DNA of 64,000 nt from Xanthomonas dyei (GCF_002939865.1 NZ_MDEE01000013.1:55755-119754), one strand, 5' to 3'. Shown: positions 33,142 to 43,990, numbered from the stretch's first letter. Numbers and translations: made by a program. The notes: a model not told the origin generated them from the letters alone.

Positions 33142-33573
33142 TCAGCGCGGCTGTACGCCGAGCAGCTCCACATCGAACACCAGCGATGCACCGGGCGGAA
33201 TCACGCCACCTGCGCCGTTATCGCCATACCCGTAGTCCGGCGGAATCATCAAGGTGCGCTTGCCACCCACGCGCATACCGGCAACGCCGTCGTCCCAACC
33301 CCGGATCACCTGGCGACCGCCCAGCACGAACTGGAACGGTTCTGCGCGATCGAGCGAGCTGTCGAATTTCTTGCCGTGCTTGTCGGCCGCTTTTTCGTCG
33401 TACAGCCAGCCGGTGTAGTGCACGGTAACCATCGCGCCCGGAGTAGCTTCCGCGCCGGTGCCGACGGTGCGGTCGATCCGCTCGAAGCTGGCGATGGTGC
33501 CACCGGACGGCGGCAGAGCAGGTGCACAGCTGGCGAGCAGCAAGGCGGCACAGAGCGTCAACAGAAGGCGCAT
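33142..33573 (-). CDS. FKBP-type peptidyl-prolyl isomerase, lipoprotein
   Basis: A 143-residue lipoprotein with signal peptide [16 protein letters not shown], where the LLASC lipobox predicts lipidation. A single FKBP domain follows: [46 protein letters not shown] and [10 protein letters not shown]. It would catalyse proline isomerisation in the periplasm. An upstream ATG at 33585 would add four residues. It lies 11 bp beyond the flavoprotein start on the same strand. Confidence 0.92.
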   Translation of the reverse strand: MRLLLTLCAALLLASCAPALPPSGGTIASFERIDRTVGTGAEATPGAMVTVHYTGWLYDEKAADKHGKKFDSSLDRAEPFQFVLGGRQVIRGWDDGVAGMRVGGKRTLMIPPDYGYGDNGAGGVIPPGASLVFDVELLGVQPR

Positions 33574-33632
33574 GGGGTGATCCATGAAGGAAGGACGCCA
33601 TTATCGCACCTGGCTCCCGTTATCATCGCGCC

Positions 33633-33998
33633 ATGGCCAAGCTGCTGCTCAATCTGCGTAATGTTCCCGACGACGAAGCCGACGAGGTCAGGGCATTGCT
33701 GCGCGAACACCTGGTGCAGATCTACGAGACCCGGCCCAGCAACTGGGGCATTTCTGCTGGCGGCGTCTGGCTTAGCGACGATGCCGACTACCCGCGCGCC
33801 AAGGCGGTGCTGGATGCGTATCAGGCTCAGCGTGGCGCGCTGGCGCGGGCGCAGCGGCAGGAAGCGATTGCTGCGGGCACTGCAGAGACGTTTGGTGCAT
33901 TGCTGCGCAAGCGACCGGTGTTCGTGATCGTCACGCTGCTGGGGATGCTGATCGTCGCATCGTTGGTGCTGCTGCCATTTTTGCTGCTGCGCGGCTGA
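33633..33998 (+). CDS. DUF6164 family membrane protein
   Basis: A 121-residue protein conserved in Xanthomonadaceae and relatives. The N-terminal soluble part (MAKLLLNLRNVPDDEADEV onward) resembles DUF6164/DUF2007-type folds, and a single helix near residues 97-116 (FVIVTLLGMLIVASLVLLPF) anchors it. It diverges from the FKBP gene. Function unknown. Confidence 0.75.
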   Translation: MAKLLLNLRNVPDDEADEVRALLREHLVQIYETRPSNWGISAGGVWLSDDADYPRAKAVLDAYQAQRGALARAQRQEAIAAGTAETFGALLRKRPVFVIVTLLGMLIVASLVLLPFLLLRG

Positions 33999-34164
33999 CG
34001 GCACTCAGCGCCGTGAGCGGCGATGGTGGTGGGAGCGGGGCACATCCGTATACCTGTTGTCCTGACGCGCATTGAGTCAGCGCGGTCTGCGCCCGCTGCC
34101 TGCAGGTAGATGGATCGTTCGACAAACGCTCGCTACCCAGGATCGGGCACCTTAAAATACCCGC

Positions 34165-34926
34165 ATGATCACCAATACCGCGGCGTATCACTTCGTCACC
34201 GTCCAGGACCCGCAGCAGCTGGCAGAAAGCGTGCTGCTGTGCGCCGAGCAGCAGCAGCTGAAGGGCTCCGTGCTGGTGGCTGAAGAGGGTATCAATCTGT
34301 TTCTGGCGGGCGCCGCCGAGCAGATCGGCGCGTTTTATCGCTGGCTTCAGGCCGATCCACGCTTTGCGCAGATGCGCATCAAATACAGCCAGAGCGCGCA
34401 CCAGCCGTTTGCGCGGCTCAAGGTCAAGGTCAAGCCGGAGATCATCAGCTTCCGTCGCGGCGATGCATCGCCGCTGCAAGGCCGTGCGCCGACGGTGACG
34501 CCTGCGGTGCTGCGCGAGTGGATCCGCAACGGGCGAGATGAGCGCGGTCGCCCGCTGGTGCTGCTGGATACGCGCAACGCACAGGAAGTGGCCTATGGCA
34601 CGTTCCAGGGCGCACTGACCTTGCCGATCGACAAGTTCACCGAGTTGCCCGCAGCGCTTGAATCGCATCGTGCAGCATTGGCCGATGCCACGGTGGTGAG
34701 CTTCTGCACCGGCGGTATCCGTTGCGAGAAGGCGGCGCTGTGGATGCAGGCCGACGGGATGGATAACGTGCTGCAGCTGGAAGGCGGAATCCTGGGCTAT
34801 TTCGAAGAAGTCGGCGGCGAAGGCTATGACGGCCGCTGTTTCGTGTTCGATGAGCGCGTGGCACTCGATCCGGCCTTGCGCCCTCTGGTGGACGATGCGC
34901 GGACCGCCGAACCCGGAAAAGTCTGA
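34165..34926 (+). CDS. trhO: tRNA 5-hydroxyuridine synthesis rhodanese TrhO (YceA)
   Basis: A 253-residue protein with an N-terminal ferredoxin-like domain (GSVLVAEEGINLFLAG) and a rhodanese domain. The catalytic loop CTGGIRCEKA begins at C181. This family hydroxylates U34 of certain tRNAs without oxygen-dependent enzymes. Length and both domains fit. It stands alone, with a short untranslated spacer of about 166 bp upstream. Confidence 0.92.
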   Translation: MITNTAAYHFVTVQDPQQLAESVLLCAEQQQLKGSVLVAEEGINLFLAGAAEQIGAFYRWLQADPRFAQMRIKYSQSAHQPFARLKVKVKPEIISFRRGDASPLQGRAPTVTPAVLREWIRNGRDERGRPLVLLDTRNAQEVAYGTFQGALTLPIDKFTELPAALESHRAALADATVVSFCTGGIRCEKAALWMQADGMDNVLQLEGGILGYFEEVGGEGYDGRCFVFDERVALDPALRPLVDDARTAEPGKV

Positions 34927-35132
34927 CCGGGCGCGACTGCATTGCCCGATGCAGCCGGTCTTGCAGGTACTTGCATCATGCGACCACACTGCAGCGGCAC
35001 ATCGCGCAGTGCGACATGCGAAAAGAGAGCGCTTTTCGCTCTAACTTTTATGTAATACGTCGCATCGAGCTTGCCCTGAATTATTCACGGAGCTAGGCTG
35101 CACCAGCCAGCCGCACAGCGAGGACAACAAGG

Positions 35133-35780
35133 ATGACCATCAGAGTTTTTCTGATCGACGATCATGCACTCGTGCGTACCGGCATGAAGATGATCCTGTC
35201 CAAGGAAGTGGACGTCGATGTCGTGGGTGAGGCAGAGAGCGGCGAAGCGGCATTGCCGCAGATTCGTCAGCTCAAGCCAGATATCGTGCTGTGCGATCTG
35301 CATTTGCCCGGCGTCAGTGGCTTGGAAATCACCGAGCGCATCGTCAAGGGTGATTACGGCACGCGCGTGATTATCGTGTCGGTGCTGGAGGATGGCCCGC
35401 TGCCGAAGCGTCTGCTCGAAGCGGGCGCATCCGGATATGTCGGCAAGGGCGGCGACGCGCATGAGCTGTTGCGCGCAGTACGCGAGGTTGCATTGGGGCG
35501 GCGCTACCTGGGTAATACGATTGCGCAGAATCTTGCGCTGTCCAATCTGGAAGGTGGCAGCTCGCCATTCGACGCATTGTCGCCACGCGAGCTGGAAGTT
35601 GCCTTGTTGCTGACACAAGGTCTGCGACAGGAAGACATCGCCAAGCGGCTGAATCTCAGCGCCAAGACGATCAACACGCACAAGGCACGCTTGTTCGAAA
35701 AGGTCGGCATCCAGGACAACATCGCTCTCGCACGCCTGGCGAATCAATACGGCCTGACCGATCCTGCTCGCACGATGTAA
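35133..35780 (+). CDS. gacA: LuxR-family response regulator, GacA/UvrY-like
   Basis: A 215-residue regulator. The receiver domain has acidic residues D9-D10, phospho-acceptor D55 in VLCDLHLPG, and conserved K105 in GYVGKGG. A LuxR-type HTH (about 148-208) contains LSPRELEVALLLTQGLRQEDIAKRL. The sequence fits the GacA/UvrY/SirA group that controls Csr-type small RNAs and secondary functions. In E. coli, uvrY lies beside uvrC; here it is 6 kb away. No sensor kinase is adjacent. Confidence 0.85.
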   Translation: MTIRVFLIDDHALVRTGMKMILSKEVDVDVVGEAESGEAALPQIRQLKPDIVLCDLHLPGVSGLEITERIVKGDYGTRVIIVSVLEDGPLPKRLLEAGASGYVGKGGDAHELLRAVREVALGRRYLGNTIAQNLALSNLEGGSSPFDALSPRELEVALLLTQGLRQEDIAKRLNLSAKTINTHKARLFEKVGIQDNIALARLANQYGLTDPARTM

Positions 35781-36413
35781 CGCTTTTCACCCTCAGCAGT
35801 CGTCTCTGCGCGTTGCTTAAGCGGTGTTGAGTGATTCGGTGGACCTGAGTTCCTATGCGCCTGTTCACTGTTTCTGCATGGCGGTCAATGTGACTAACGA
35901 GCCATAGCGAGCAATCGTCAGGTAAGTGAGGCCGCGCACCCCGACTGGGCGGATAGCGTGAGAACGGTGTGCGCCGCATTACTGCCGGCCAGTGTGACGA
36001 TCCTGTGGCCGGCGTAGGCAAATGGAGCTAACTGGACCGACTGCTCTATCGCAGCCATGCGAAATGCGCGGTTGCAAGCGCCGCTAGATCGACATGCGGC
36101 GCACCGACCTGTCCGCCGCGCAGTGCATGTCCGATCCTGACTCAGAACCGCGCGTATCTGGCTGTTGCGCAGGTGTTTTATTGACGCTCCATGTGCCGTC
36201 GTCATTGGCTTTGCCGGTTTGCCAGATTTCTTCATCGCGTTGATGCGGGGCAGGGTTGAAACCGCTGGATAACGTCGAGGCCGGTCCCGTTGAACCCGGT
36301 TTTTCTCCACTTGATCAGGCGGGCAGAGTGGTCCTGTCCGCAGAGCGGTGGGACATCCCGTCCCTGGTGAGCACCAAGCGATCGACGCTGCGTCGAACAT
36401 TTGCGTGACCCGG

Positions 36414-36439
36414 AATGCATCCAGGCGCTTGGATGCATT
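36414..36439. other. Perfect 9-bp inverted repeat
   Basis: AATGCATCC (36414-36422) pairs with GGATGCATT (36431-36439) around an 8-nt loop. No T-run follows on either side, so it is not a classical terminator. It lies about 30 bp beyond the rne terminator and may belong to the 3' end of an unannotated transcript. Confidence 0.5.
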
Positions 36440-36469
36440 GCACAAGTGTTGTCGTGGCGAATCGCGCAC

Positions 36470-36497
36470 AAAAACAAAGCGGCCCGAAGGCCGCCGT
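36470..36497 (-). terminator. Rho-independent terminator of rne
   Basis: On the minus strand, GCGGCC-TTCG-GGCCGC (36494-36479) forms a stable tetraloop hairpin followed by TTTGTTTTTG. It lies about 60 bp beyond the rne stop codon and fits intrinsic termination of rne. Confidence 0.9.
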
Positions 36498-36554
36498 GTT
36501 TGACGTAGATCTGGCCCAAGCAATCCAGACCAGATCAGGCAGGCGTTGCAACGA

Positions 36555-39500
36555 TCAGTGATCGTTGCGAGGCTTGTTGGCGTCGTCTTCCTGCGCTGAT
36601 GCACTGTCGTTGTCAGCGGACGGCGCTGCAGGCCTGGTCGCTTCGGTGACGACCACGGTCGGCTTCGGCGTGTCAGCTGCCTGTTCCTGCACAGGTGCTG
36701 GTGCCTGCGGTGCTGCTGGCGTCGACTGCTCTGGCGCCTTCTGCGGTACCGGCGTTGCGGCTGCTGACGGAGCCGGAGCTGCGTCGACCTTCGGAGCCAA
36801 AGCGTCCAGCATGGTCGTCTGCACCGGGGCATACGTCTTGCGAACCGGAGCGGCCGGAGCATTGTCCGACGCTGCAGCAGTCTGCGGCACCGTGGCGGTG
36901 GGTGTCACAGCGACGTCTACCGAAGGCTTGACCGCATTGGTCGGCTCGATATGCGGCGCCTCGGCTTTGACCACGGCCTGTGCCGCAGATGGTGCGGTTG
37001 CCGCTGGCGTCTGCTGTTCAGCAACAGGCGTTACCGCTGCCGGCGTCACAGGCTCCGATTGCACTGCAGGTGTTGCAGTGACAGCTGAAACAGCACGTGC
37101 TTGCAAATCGGCCGACGGTGCCGCAGCTGCAGTGTCGGTCGGTGCCTTCGGCACCGGCTTTGCCTGCGTGTCGGTGATCGCTTCGGCGGTCGACGCACTC
37201 GGCGCAGAAGGCTCGACAGGCTTGGTGACCGCAGCCGGTGCAGTTGATGCCGCGTCAGCATTCGGCGCTGCAGGTATCGCAGCTGCCACCGGATGGTCGA
37301 CAGAAGTCGATGCAGTCGCAGCCGGAGTGACACTCGGCGTTAGGTCAGCGGTCGGAGCTTGCTTGACGGCCGGCGCAGGTGCCGATGCTGCAGTATCAGT
37401 CGCAGCGGCAGCCGGGGACGACGCAACCGACGGAGCTGCACCGGTCAGCTGTACCGCCGTGGTAGCCGCTGCGGTTGCATCACCACGTGTCCGATCCGCT
37501 GCATCGGCAATCGGTGCAGATGCTTGCTGGTCGAACGAGGGTGCGGCGTTAGACACCGGTGCGGTCGTCGACGTCGTGCCGCTGTCCAACTGCGGTTCTG
37601 CACGGTCCTTGGGAACCGGACGCGGCTTCATCGCTGCCGTTGCATTGGCTTCGGGCTTGGTGCGGGCGGCTGGAGCCGGGGCGTCATCGTCGAAGTCGAA
37701 CTCTGGTTGGCCTGCACGTGGAGCGGCGGATCCCGGGTTCTGCGTACCGGCATCGTCGCCCTCATTGTCGCCATCGAGATCGCCGTCGGCATCACCGTCC
37801 AGATCGTCCGTGTCCAGACCATCAGCGCTGCTGCCGCCTTCACCGCCCTCACCGTTTGCACCGGCGCCACGACGACGACGACGACCGCCACGACGACCGC
37901 GACGACGACGGCTTCCACCTTCGCCATTTGCCGCATCGTCGCCCGACGCGTCCTGGGTCTGGCCATCCGCACTCGCTTCGGTGCCGTGCTCGGCAGCCGA
38001 CTCGTTCACCACAACCTCGACCGGGTGGCCCTGGTTCGCTTCGTTCGCGGTGATTGGCGTATTGGTCGCTGCGGAGGTGTCGGCAATGGCAGCGGCGACG
38101 GTCGAGGTGGTTGCCGTTGCTGCGGTCGACGCCAGCGTCTGCGCCGCAGCGGTGCCCTCATCCTGACGTGCCGGGCGCGGCTGCCGCTCGGACGGCACGC
38201 CATCCTGCTGTGCGGGTGCACGTGGCGGACGCGGGGTCTGGTTCTGCTGCTTGGGCTTCTGCTGCTGTTGTTGTTGCTTCGGTGCCTGCGCTTCGTTGCG
38301 CGGCGGCTTGGGTACCTGCACCTGCTGCTGGGCCTGGGCGCCAGTTTGTGCGACCTGGCCGTTCTGGCCGTTGGCCGGCTGGCGGCACTCGTCGCGACGC
38401 TCCTTGTTGGCACCGTTGCCGTTGCTGCCGTTGCTGCCGTTGCCGCGCTGCTGATTGCCACCGTTGCCGTTGCGGGCATCGCGACCATCGCGACGTTGAC
38501 CGCCACGCTCGCCGCGCTCGTTGCGATTGTTGCGGCCTGCATCGTTCTGACGCTGACGCGGAGTCGACTCGGCTGCAGGAGCGACCGGCTCGACGCCACC
38601 GAAGATGCGCTTCAGCCACCCAACCACGCCGGTGACCGGTGCCGGAATCGGCATGGTCACGACCGGGGCCGGCGCGGGAGTCGGTGCGACCGGGGCAGGG
38701 GCCTCTTCACGCACCGGAGCCGGCTGGCTCGGCTTGATCGAGGTGACCGCAGGCGCTGCCGGAATGTTCAACTGCGCCTTGGTCAGCGCGTGCACCGGCA
38801 ACTTGCGCGGGGTGCCGCGCTGATAGCTCGGCTTGCCGCTGTCTTCGCCCAACTCGTTCTCGCGCAGGCGCGTGACTTCGTAATGCGGCGTGTGCAGCTG
38901 CTCGTCGGCGACGATGATGATCGGCGAGGCGTGGCGATTTTCGATCTCGCGCAGCGCGCTGCGCTTCTCATTGAGCAGGTAGTTGGCGATTTCCACCGGG
39001 GCCTGCACCAGCACCTGTCCGGTGTTCTCCTTCATCGCGTGCTCTTCGGCCACGCGGATGATCGACAGCGACAGCGATTCGACGCTGCGCATGCGGCCAT
39101 GTCCATCGCAACGCGGGCACACGATCTGGCTCGATTCGCCCAGGCTCGGGCGCAGGCGCTGGCGGCTCATTTCCATCAGGCCGAAGCGCGAGATGCGGCC
39201 CAGCTGCACGCGTGCACGGTCGTACTTGAGCGCGTTCTGCAGCTTGTTTTCGACTTCGCGCTGGTGCTTGGACGAGGCCATGTCGATGAAGTCGATCACC
39301 ACCAGGCCGCCGAGGTCGCGTAGGCGTAGCTGGCGGGCGACTTCTTCGGCCGCTTCCAGGTTGGTCTGGAACGCGGTTTCTTCGATATCGCTGCCCTTGG
39401 TGGCGCGCGAGGAGTTCACGTCGACCGCCGTCAACGCTTCGGTCTGATCGACCACGATCGAGCCGCCCGAGGGCAGACGCACGTTGCGCTCGTAGGCGCC

Positions 39501-40322
39501 TTCGATCTGCGATTCGATCTGGAAGCGGTTGAACAGCGGAATGTCGTCGGTGTAGTGCTTGAGCTTGCGCAGACTCTGCGGCATCACCTGCTGCATGAAT
39601 TCCTGGGCGTCGGCATACAGCTCCGGCGTATCGACCAGAATTTCGCCAACGTCGGCGCGCAGGTAGTCGCGCAGTGCGCGAATGATCAGGCGCGATTCCT
39701 GGTAGATCAGGAACGCAGCCGGCTTGCTCAGCGCCGCCTCGGCGATCGCCTTCCAGGTCTGCAGCAGGTAATCCAGATCCCACTGCAGTTCTTCGGCATC
39801 GCGTCCGACACCAGCGGTGCGGATGATCACGCCCATGTCGTCGGGGATATCGAGCTTGTCCAGCGCTTCTTTCAGCGCGGCGCGGTCTTCGCCTTCGATC
39901 CGACGCGAGACGCCACCGGCGCTCGGCGAATTGGGCATCAGCACCATGTAGCGGCCGGCCAGCGAAATGAACGTGGTCAGGGCAGCGCCCTTGTTGCCGC
40001 GTTCTTCCTTGTCGACCTGCACCACGATTTCCTGGCCTTCGCGCAACAGCTCGCGAATGGTCGACTTGTTGTGGTCGACGCCGGCCTGGAAGTAATCGCG
40101 GGAGATTTCCTTCAACGGCAGGAAGCCATGGCGCTCTGCGCCATAGTCCACGAACGCCGCCTCCAGAGAGGGCTCGAGCCGGGTGATACGGCCCTTGTAG
40201 ATGTTGGACTTCTTTTGTTCCTTGGACGGCTGTTCGATGTCGATGTCGTACAGGGTCTGGCCGTCCACAATCGCCACGCGCAGTTCTTCTGCCTGCGTTG
40301 CGTTGATCAGCATTCGCTTCAT
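36555..40322 (-). CDS. rne: Ribonuclease E
   Basis: A 1255-residue endoribonuclease, the core of the RNA degradosome. Residues 1 to about 530 form the catalytic half: S1 domain ([24 protein letters not shown]), the RNase E/G domain with catalytic aspartates in VVIDFIDM and the [12 protein letters not shown] segment, and the Zn-link CPRCDGHG. The C-terminal 700 residues are low complexity: Gln/Asn/Arg-rich stretches, an Arg-rich block [15 protein letters not shown] suited to RNA binding, an acidic Asp/Gly block and long Ala/Pro/Thr-rich sequence. The start is the second ATG-containing [10 protein letters not shown]; the frame extends upstream without support. The gene diverges from rluC. Confidence 0.95.
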   Translation of the reverse strand: MKRMLINATQAEELRVAIVDGQTLYDIDIEQPSKEQKKSNIYKGRITRLEPSLEAAFVDYGAERHGFLPLKEISRDYFQAGVDHNKSTIRELLREGQEIVVQVDKEERGNKGAALTTFISLAGRYMVLMPNSPSAGGVSRRIEGEDRAALKEALDKLDIPDDMGVIIRTAGVGRDAEELQWDLDYLLQTWKAIAEAALSKPAAFLIYQESRLIIRALRDYLRADVGEILVDTPELYADAQEFMQQVMPQSLRKLKHYTDDIPLFNRFQIESQIEGAYERNVRLPSGGSIVVDQTEALTAVDVNSSRATKGSDIEETAFQTNLEAAEEVARQLRLRDLGGLVVIDFIDMASSKHQREVENKLQNALKYDRARVQLGRISRFGLMEMSRQRLRPSLGESSQIVCPRCDGHGRMRSVESLSLSIIRVAEEHAMKENTGQVLVQAPVEIANYLLNEKRSALREIENRHASPIIIVADEQLHTPHYEVTRLRENELGEDSGKPSYQRGTPRKLPVHALTKAQLNIPAAPAVTSIKPSQPAPVREEAPAPVAPTPAPAPVVTMPIPAPVTGVVGWLKRIFGGVEPVAPAAESTPRQRQNDAGRNNRNERGERGGQRRDGRDARNGNGGNQQRGNGSNGSNGNGANKERRDECRQPANGQNGQVAQTGAQAQQQVQVPKPPRNEAQAPKQQQQQQKPKQQNQTPRPPRAPAQQDGVPSERQPRPARQDEGTAAAQTLASTAATATTSTVAAAIADTSAATNTPITANEANQGHPVEVVVNESAAEHGTEASADGQTQDASGDDAANGEGGSRRRRGRRGGRRRRRGAGANGEGGEGGSSADGLDTDDLDGDADGDLDGDNEGDDAGTQNPGSAAPRAGQPEFDFDDDAPAPAARTKPEANATAAMKPRPVPKDRAEPQLDSGTTSTTAPVSNAAPSFDQQASAPIADAADRTRGDATAAATTAVQLTGAAPSVASSPAAAATDTAASAPAPAVKQAPTADLTPSVTPAATASTSVDHPVAAAIPAAPNADAASTAPAAVTKPVEPSAPSASTAEAITDTQAKPVPKAPTDTAAAAPSADLQARAVSAVTATPAVQSEPVTPAAVTPVAEQQTPAATAPSAAQAVVKAEAPHIEPTNAVKPSVDVAVTPTATVPQTAAASDNAPAAPVRKTYAPVQTTMLDALAPKVDAAPAPSAAATPVPQKAPEQSTPAAPQAPAPVQEQAADTPKPTVVVTEATRPAAPSADNDSASAQEDDANKPRNDH

Positions 40323-40724
40323 TGTTGCGTTCCTCACGCGCTCTACCGCGCGGAACGCCGTGACGTTTCGCCTCTGGAACAGCTTGTCGGCCCTTCGCGC
40401 AACGCGCGGACAGGCCTGACCAGGGTTTCCAGCGCTGCAACACCACGGCAGGCCGCGGGAGCGCTTGTCTTTAAGTTTTATAGGTGTTTCAGGGCCGGCA
40501 GCCGCGTCCGGACGGACCGGGGCAGCGCACGGGACATGTTCAGCGCAACGGTCAAAAACCGCCGGCGATGGCCGGGTAGGCCGGTGAGCCGCTAACATGG
40601 CCGCCCCTGGGGCGGTGGTCGCGCACTGTGCCGGAATCATCGGAAGTCAGGCTTCTGGCCTATCAACTTCCAACGAAATCAAACCCTTATCTCGCTCGCC
40701 GAGTGTAACAGAATAAAGAGCCGG
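40323..40724. promoter_or_regulatory. rne leader / rluC promoter region
   Basis: A 402-bp gap between divergent rne and rluC. In enterobacteria a long structured rne 5' leader mediates feedback control by RNase E itself, and the length here would allow the same. An AT-rich stretch (GTCTTTAAGTTTTATAGG, about 40467-40484) is a candidate promoter region. The role is inferred from position. Confidence 0.45.
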
Positions 40725-41711
40725 ATGACCGACCCCCAGCCCCCCAAGCCGCCTGCCGACCGTGTGGGCGTGCGTATTCTCAAAGTTCCGGAAGACCGCG
40801 CTGGGCAGCGGCTGGACAATTTTCTGCTCGGCCAGCTCAAGGGGGCGCCGCGCAGCCTGATCTACAAGCTGGTCCGCAGCGGCCAGGTGCGGGTGAATGG
40901 CGGGCGTGCCAAGGCCGAGCGCAAGCTCGAAGGCGGCGAGGAAGTGCGCATTCCCCCGGTGCGGGTCAACGAGGAGGGCGACAAGGCAGCGCCGCCGTCT
41001 TCGTTTATGGCGCGGCTGGAGGCGGCGATCGTGTTTGAGGATGCGCGTCTGCTGGCGCTCAACAAGCCGACCGGCGTCGCCAGCCATGGCGGTAGCGGCA
41101 TCAGCTTTGGCGCGATCGAGACCTTGCGCGCGTTACGTCCGAACCAGACCCTGGAACTGGTGCACCGGCTCGATCGCGATACATCCGGCCTATTGATCGT
41201 GGCCAAGAAGCGCTCGGCGCTGACCGAATTGCAGGCGCTGATGCGCGAGGACGACCGCGTCGAAGGACGCGGCATCACCAAGCGCTACCTGACCTTGCTG
41301 GTGGGGCGGATGCCGGACGGCGTCATGACGGTCGACGCACCGCTGCATATCGGCCTGCGCCAGGGCGGCGAGCGGCACGTGCAGGTCAATGCGATCGGCA
41401 AGCCGTCGCTGAGTCACTTCAAGCTGCTGGAACGGCGCGGCGGGCACTCGTACTGCGAAGTGCGCATCGAAACCGGCCGTACTCACCAGATCCGCGTGCA
41501 TGCCCAGCACCTGGGCCACCCGGTCGCTGGCGACGATAAATATGGAGAGGCCGAGGTCAACAAGCGCCTGCGCGATCAGCTGGGGCTGAAGCGGCTATTC
41601 CTGCATGCCGCCTCGCTGGAGTTCGCCTTGGATGCGGGCAAGACGCCTTACGTGCTGAGCGCGCCGCTGGCCCCGGAGCTGGCCGAGGCGCTGGATCGGC
41701 TGGGGCGCTGA
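40725..41711 (+). CDS. rluC: 23S rRNA pseudouridine synthase RluC
   Basis: A 328-residue RluA-family synthase. An N-terminal S4 RNA-binding domain (about 25-90) is followed by the catalytic domain with HRLDRDTSG, where D150 is the nucleophile, and the later GRTHQIRVHAQHLGHPVAGDDKYG. Divergent pairing with rne is the same arrangement as in E. coli and supports RluC, which modifies three positions in 23S rRNA, over its paralogues. Confidence 0.94.
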   Translation: MTDPQPPKPPADRVGVRILKVPEDRAGQRLDNFLLGQLKGAPRSLIYKLVRSGQVRVNGGRAKAERKLEGGEEVRIPPVRVNEEGDKAAPPSSFMARLEAAIVFEDARLLALNKPTGVASHGGSGISFGAIETLRALRPNQTLELVHRLDRDTSGLLIVAKKRSALTELQALMREDDRVEGRGITKRYLTLLVGRMPDGVMTVDAPLHIGLRQGGERHVQVNAIGKPSLSHFKLLERRGGHSYCEVRIETGRTHQIRVHAQHLGHPVAGDDKYGEAEVNKRLRDQLGLKRLFLHAASLEFALDAGKTPYVLSAPLAPELAEALDRLGR

Positions 41712-41795
41712 CGCAGTCATTTCAGGCGCGCTTCTCAGGAGCGCTTCAAGTATCTGCCGCGTGATGACTGTGGCTCAGCGGACCTGGGCGGTGCC

Positions 41796-41819
41796 GGGGT
41801 CTCAGCGTGGTGAGACCCC
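41796..41819. terminator. Hairpin between convergent rluC and DUF3300 gene
   Basis: A perfect 9-bp stem GGGGTCTCA (41796-41804) and TGAGACCCC (41811-41819) with a 6-nt loop lies between the two convergent stops. There is no T-run on either side, so it may be a weak or Rho-assisted bidirectional terminator. Confidence 0.45.
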
Positions 41820-41873
41820 CATGGGCAGCGGCCGCCACAGCCGGCCACTACGTCGAAGCTCTGTCAGCCACGC

Positions 41874-43685
41874 TTAGCTATCGTGATGGTGGTCGCGATG
41901 CTGCGGTGCCTGTGCACGAGCGGGCGGACGTTGCGCATGCATTTCTGCCGGGTGGGCAGGAGTCGGGCGCGGAGGTGCGAAGGAAACCATGCGCTGCGGG
42001 TGCTGTTGCGGCTGGCTCTGGGGGAAAGGCCGTGGTTCCTGGCGCGGCGGTAGTGATTGCGCACGTTCCATCCGTTGCGGTGGCGCCAAGGCCGCTTGCT
42101 GAGGTGACGCAGTCCGCTGCTGCTCGTGCACCTGTGGAAACTGCAATTGCGCCGCTGTTGGCGCACGATGAGGGGCATCGTGTGGGTCGCGGTTGGCAAA
42201 CGCAGCGTGTGCAGTGAGTGCTGGAGGTGTTTGACGGGTCGCTTCGAACGCCGGGACACGGGCCGCAGTGCTCGCCTGATGCAGCGGCTGCAGTTGCGCC
42301 ATACGCTGTTGTGCAACCGGTGGCGCGGACATGCGGACGGCCGGACGCGCGCCAGAGGCGAGCATCGGTGCGGGGATATTCGGTGCGCGTAACGTTGCCT
42401 GCGCTTGCGATGGCATGTTCGTCGGCGTCGGCACTGCAGCGTGGGCTGCCACCGGGCGGCCAGGCTGCAGCATCTGCCGGTCAAAATGTGGCGCTGACAA
42501 GTGCGCATAGTCGGGCGGACGTGGAGCGTTGGCGGGCGAGGGCGCTATGCGGTTGGGGCGCTGCAGGTTTCTGAGCGACTGCACACCTGCTGCCGCGGCG
42601 ATCGGCAAGTCCGCGCGGTTGACCGGCAGCGCTGTCGGCGCCAATCCGGAAGCCGGTGCAGATGCCGCAGTGCTGTTGGGCCCATACCGCTGGTTCTGCC
42701 GCACGTAAGAGCGTGCGTCGATATAAGTGCTGCGGTTGTTGTTGATGATGGTGGTGCGCGGTGCATAGACGTGGTTCTGATACACCACGTAATGCGGTGC
42801 GGCCGGCGGCGCGTTCCAGTCCACGCCCCAGCTGTTCCAACCCCAGTGGTGCCACGCCGGTGCAGGTGCGGCCCAGCCGAACCAGCCGTGGTGGTGCTCC
42901 AGCGCGCTGCCGACCAGCACGCCGACGCCGAAGGACACCACCCCGGTGGTTACCACATCGCCCTGGTCGTACCAGCGCACCGGGCGATAGCGATAGTCGC
43001 GATAGACATCGACCGGCGTGCCGTACACCACGCCCGGGTCGTAGCGCGGCACATACACCACCTCTGGCTGCGCCGGTTCGATGGTGATGACTTGCGACGG
43101 CGGCGGAACACGTTCGCCATCCAGGATCGGCGTGACCACCACATGCCGCGCCACCTGGACCTGCTGTTGCGGCGTGCTGCGCAGGTGGCCGCTGGCTTGA
43201 GCGCGCTGGCGCATGATCTGCACCGCGTTGAGGACATCGTTGGGGTCATGCGCGTACGCATCGCCGAGCGCGCGGGTCCAGTCGAGATTGCCGGCCAGCT
43301 GGTCCACCACATCGGGGAAGGCGGTCAATGCCTTGATGCTGGGATCCCAGGGCTGCGACACGGTGGCCTGCGCGCGGTCGGCGGCCGCCAAGTTGCGATT
43401 GCTGTGCAGCCAGTCCTGCGCGGTGAGCACCTGGTCCGGGTAGACCGAGGCCGCCAGGGTCTGGGCCAACAGCTTGTCGGGAAACAGGGCGATCGGCGCG
43501 ACCAGTCGATAGAGCTGATCGGCTGTCGGCGGCGTATAGGCCGGCGCGGCGGAGGCGGGGGGCTCGGTTGGAGCCGCTGCGGTTGCCGAAGGTGCGCTGC
43601 GTTGGCAGCCGACCAGTGCCAAGGCGCCGCTGGACGCGATTGCCAGCGCCAAGCCAAGGCGCCCCTGTGACCATGTGCGTTGCAT
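41874..43685 (-). CDS. DUF3300 domain lipoprotein
   Basis: A 603-residue protein with a signal peptide ending at the lipobox ALVGC near residue 27. DUF3300 (about 55-240) includes LVAPIALFPDKLLAQTLAASVYPDQV, PWDPSIKAL and YDPGVVYG. A glycine/tryptophan/histidine-rich segment (HHHGWFGWAAPAPAWHHWGW) and a long Ala/Pro/Gln-rich tail follow. It probably sits in the envelope. No function is established for the family. It stands alone, convergent with rluC. Confidence 0.82.
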   Translation of the reverse strand: MQRTWSQGRLGLALAIASSGALALVGCQRSAPSATAAAPTEPPASAAPAYTPPTADQLYRLVAPIALFPDKLLAQTLAASVYPDQVLTAQDWLHSNRNLAAADRAQATVSQPWDPSIKALTAFPDVVDQLAGNLDWTRALGDAYAHDPNDVLNAVQIMRQRAQASGHLRSTPQQQVQVARHVVVTPILDGERVPPPSQVITIEPAQPEVVYVPRYDPGVVYGTPVDVYRDYRYRPVRWYDQGDVVTTGVVSFGVGVLVGSALEHHHGWFGWAAPAPAWHHWGWNSWGVDWNAPPAAPHYVVYQNHVYAPRTTIINNNRSTYIDARSYVRQNQRYGPNSTAASAPASGLAPTALPVNRADLPIAAAAGVQSLRNLQRPNRIAPSPANAPRPPDYAHLSAPHFDRQMLQPGRPVAAHAAVPTPTNMPSQAQATLRAPNIPAPMLASGARPAVRMSAPPVAQQRMAQLQPLHQASTAARVPAFEATRQTPPALTAHAAFANRDPHDAPHRAPTAAQLQFPQVHEQQRTASPQQAALAPPQRMERAQSLPPRQEPRPFPQSQPQQHPQRMVSFAPPRPTPAHPAEMHAQRPPARAQAPQHRDHHHDS

Positions 43686-43990
43686 ACGGCACCTCGCTGT
43701 GTGCGCGTTGATGACGCGCGTACGATGCGCCGCATTCGATGTCTGGAAGCTTGATGACGTGGCGCCGGCAATGGCCTGGCACGGCAGCGTTCAGCAGGAC
43801 TACGCATTGACGAATTGCAGCGCCGCAGAACGTGCGCAAGGCCGCCTGTGCGTCACAACGTCAGGGCAGTATTGGGCCGCACGCGCACACGGTGCCTAGC
43901 AGCGTGGACCCGGGCCAAGCTTGCATGCGGAAAGCCTCAGCCCTCACAACAAGCAACACCGGTTGTTGCACACGATCTGCGCGCCATGCC
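43686..43990. other. zupT-DUF3300 spacer
   Basis: A 305-bp gap between genes on the same strand. No gene, tRNA or strong terminator is seen. It presumably includes the promoter of the DUF3300 gene. Confidence 0.5.

Larger units (their letters stand above)
35781..36554. other. 774-bp gene-free region downstream of rne
   Basis: No coding sequence is convincing; a minus-strand frame crosses it but overlaps rne in another frame and lacks similarity. It holds a perfect 9-bp hairpin (36414-36439) and the rne terminator (36470-36497). Its length and position between convergent genes leave room for a small RNA, but I cannot define one. Confidence 0.5.
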
